The notes under the pieces: model-generated
The model's input: only the letters and a program-made list of their open reading frames with translations
What the model was told of the DNA's origin: nothing
Databases searched by the model: none
Origin: Atrichornis clamosus
Taxonomy: Eukaryota; Chordata; Aves; Passeriformes; Menuridae
Direction: 5' to 3'
Assembly (NCBI GenBank): GCA_013400975.1
Contig: WBMZ01006400.1
Coordinates: 62,001 to 126,000, forward strand
DNA: 64,000 nt
Position numbers and translations under genes: made by a program
Shown: positions 62,957 through 64,000 of the stretch, piece after piece
How positions within the stretch are numbered: the stretch's first letter is position 1
Layout of the letters: each line of letters begins with the position of its first letter

Positions 62957-64000
62957 AGGCACATAAAGGCATATAAAATATAACTGCTGTCTATGCAGCA
63001 CATCTGTCATCGGCAGCAGTGGCCAGTAGCAGAGGGCCACCTCATGCATCTCTTCATTTGCACCCTCAAATTTCAGCAGAGGTCAAGAATGCCATTTTTT
63101 AAATTCAATTGGAAAGAAAATGGTTTCCAATTTGCTGTGACTGTAATTGTCATGAAGCAAGACCCCAGCACTGCTGTGCTTGGCCAAAGCAGCACAACCT
63201 GTGCAGCAGCTGACTGATGAGCAACAGGGCACTGGCACAGACCCACACCACAGCTGTCCACTCTGAGACCAAGCCAGAAGGAACCGCACAACAGGTGTCT
63301 TTGCTGTGACCTCAAAGTTCTTCTTAAGTGCTATTATGTACAAGAGTATTTATCAAGATAACAAGAAACAGGATGGTATTCAAAATTCTGTTATGAAAGC
63401 TCTTAAGTTTTGATGTCAGTATTGTTCCACACAGAAATAGCAGACTTGAACTAGACTCAGACCACCTACAACTGCAGGCATGTCCTCTCAAGTGACATAA
63501 AACACAGGATGCTAAAAACTGTTTAATGTTGTCCTACAGAAATAATTACTAAATTTCCTTAATGTAACAAGAATATAGAGCAGAATGAGCCATAATGTCC
63601 TAATTTATAATCACTGAATCATGTCAGGTCAGATGCACATTATGTGATATCATCAACAGTTATACTGCTTTATTTTCATGGAAACACAAAGGCAGATGAA
63701 AAATATTAGCATTTTCTGAATTTATTTTCTATACATTCAAAATCAAATACAAAAGCTCATGCAAGAGATGGCTTGTGTGATAGAAGAGAATCAATACCAA
63801 ATTGAGAGCTGATGGATATTTATAGAGGATAAAACATTCTGAAATTCCTGTGAGGAAAAGGTATACTATAGTACTATATTTATTTCTCATATTTGCTACC
63901 TATTCAATGGACCCTCTTGAAAGACACATATCTTTAAAAGGCCACTCTTCTGCTATGACAGCACTCTCTAGTTTACACTCACTGGTGATTCTCCCAGAAC
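62957..64000. other. Noncoding stretch to the window end
   Basis: Overlapping frames on both strands at about 62993-63343 lie in a slightly GC-richer patch and resemble nothing known. The rest is AT-rich, without a recognised feature. No gene edge reaches the window border. Confidence 0.5.

Noticed and set aside
1..64000. CRISPR arrays, operons, bacterial promoters or mobile bacterial elements
   Set aside because: No regularly spaced repeats or dense coding were found. Vertebrate retroposons and low coding density show this is animal nuclear DNA.

Overview
The window looks like a piece of bird nuclear genome, lying between genes or inside a very large intron. Three things point to birds. First, it holds 3' fragments of CR1 LINEs, the dominant avian retroposon, recognisable from the conserved end of ORF2 and the short 3' tail. 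Second, it holds two solo LTRs of a bird ERVL-like family, recognisable from their start, core and closing stretch, which suggests a neoavian bird rather than a mammal. Third, the DNA is AT-rich and CpG-poor, as on avian macrochromosomes. A few degraded matches to the very old amniote SINE MIR fit this background.

No gene could be recognised. Almost all open frames are short, lie in AT-rich DNA and resemble no family I know. The longest, 172 codons at 4458-4976, has a strong start context and a possible splice acceptor just upstream, so it is kept as a low-confidence orphan frame. Two other stretches (35857-36158 and 49960-50199) are flanked by good splice-like signals and are listed as possible exons. 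No tRNA, rRNA, CRISPR array or prokaryotic gene structure was seen.

Layout: 1-4.3 kb is unannotated AT-rich DNA with a CpG-enriched patch near 2.85-3.2 kb. 4.3-5.1 kb has a MIR-like relic followed by the 172-codon frame. 5-21.5 kb is featureless apart from MIR-like relics near 10.1 and 17.7 kb and a CpG-enriched patch near 9.3-9.7 kb. 21.5-22.05 kb is a solo LTR. A tiny CR1 tail sits at 23.95 kb. A GC- and CpG-rich islet lies at 28.3-28.64 kb. 28.6-49.6 kb is long AT-rich sequence with a possible exon near 36 kb and a MIR-like relic near 47.85 kb. 49.6-52.3 kb has a minus-strand CR1 scrap, a possible exon, a purine tract and the best CR1 copy. 56.15-56.45 kb may be an unidentified short LTR. 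A TA/CA simple repeat is at 59.36-59.43 kb, and a second solo LTR is at 62.4-62.96 kb.

I found no convincing new biological system. The most useful leads are the 172-codon frame, the two possible exons, the CpG-enriched islets and the possible unclassified LTR. All need alignment or transcript data, which I could not run.
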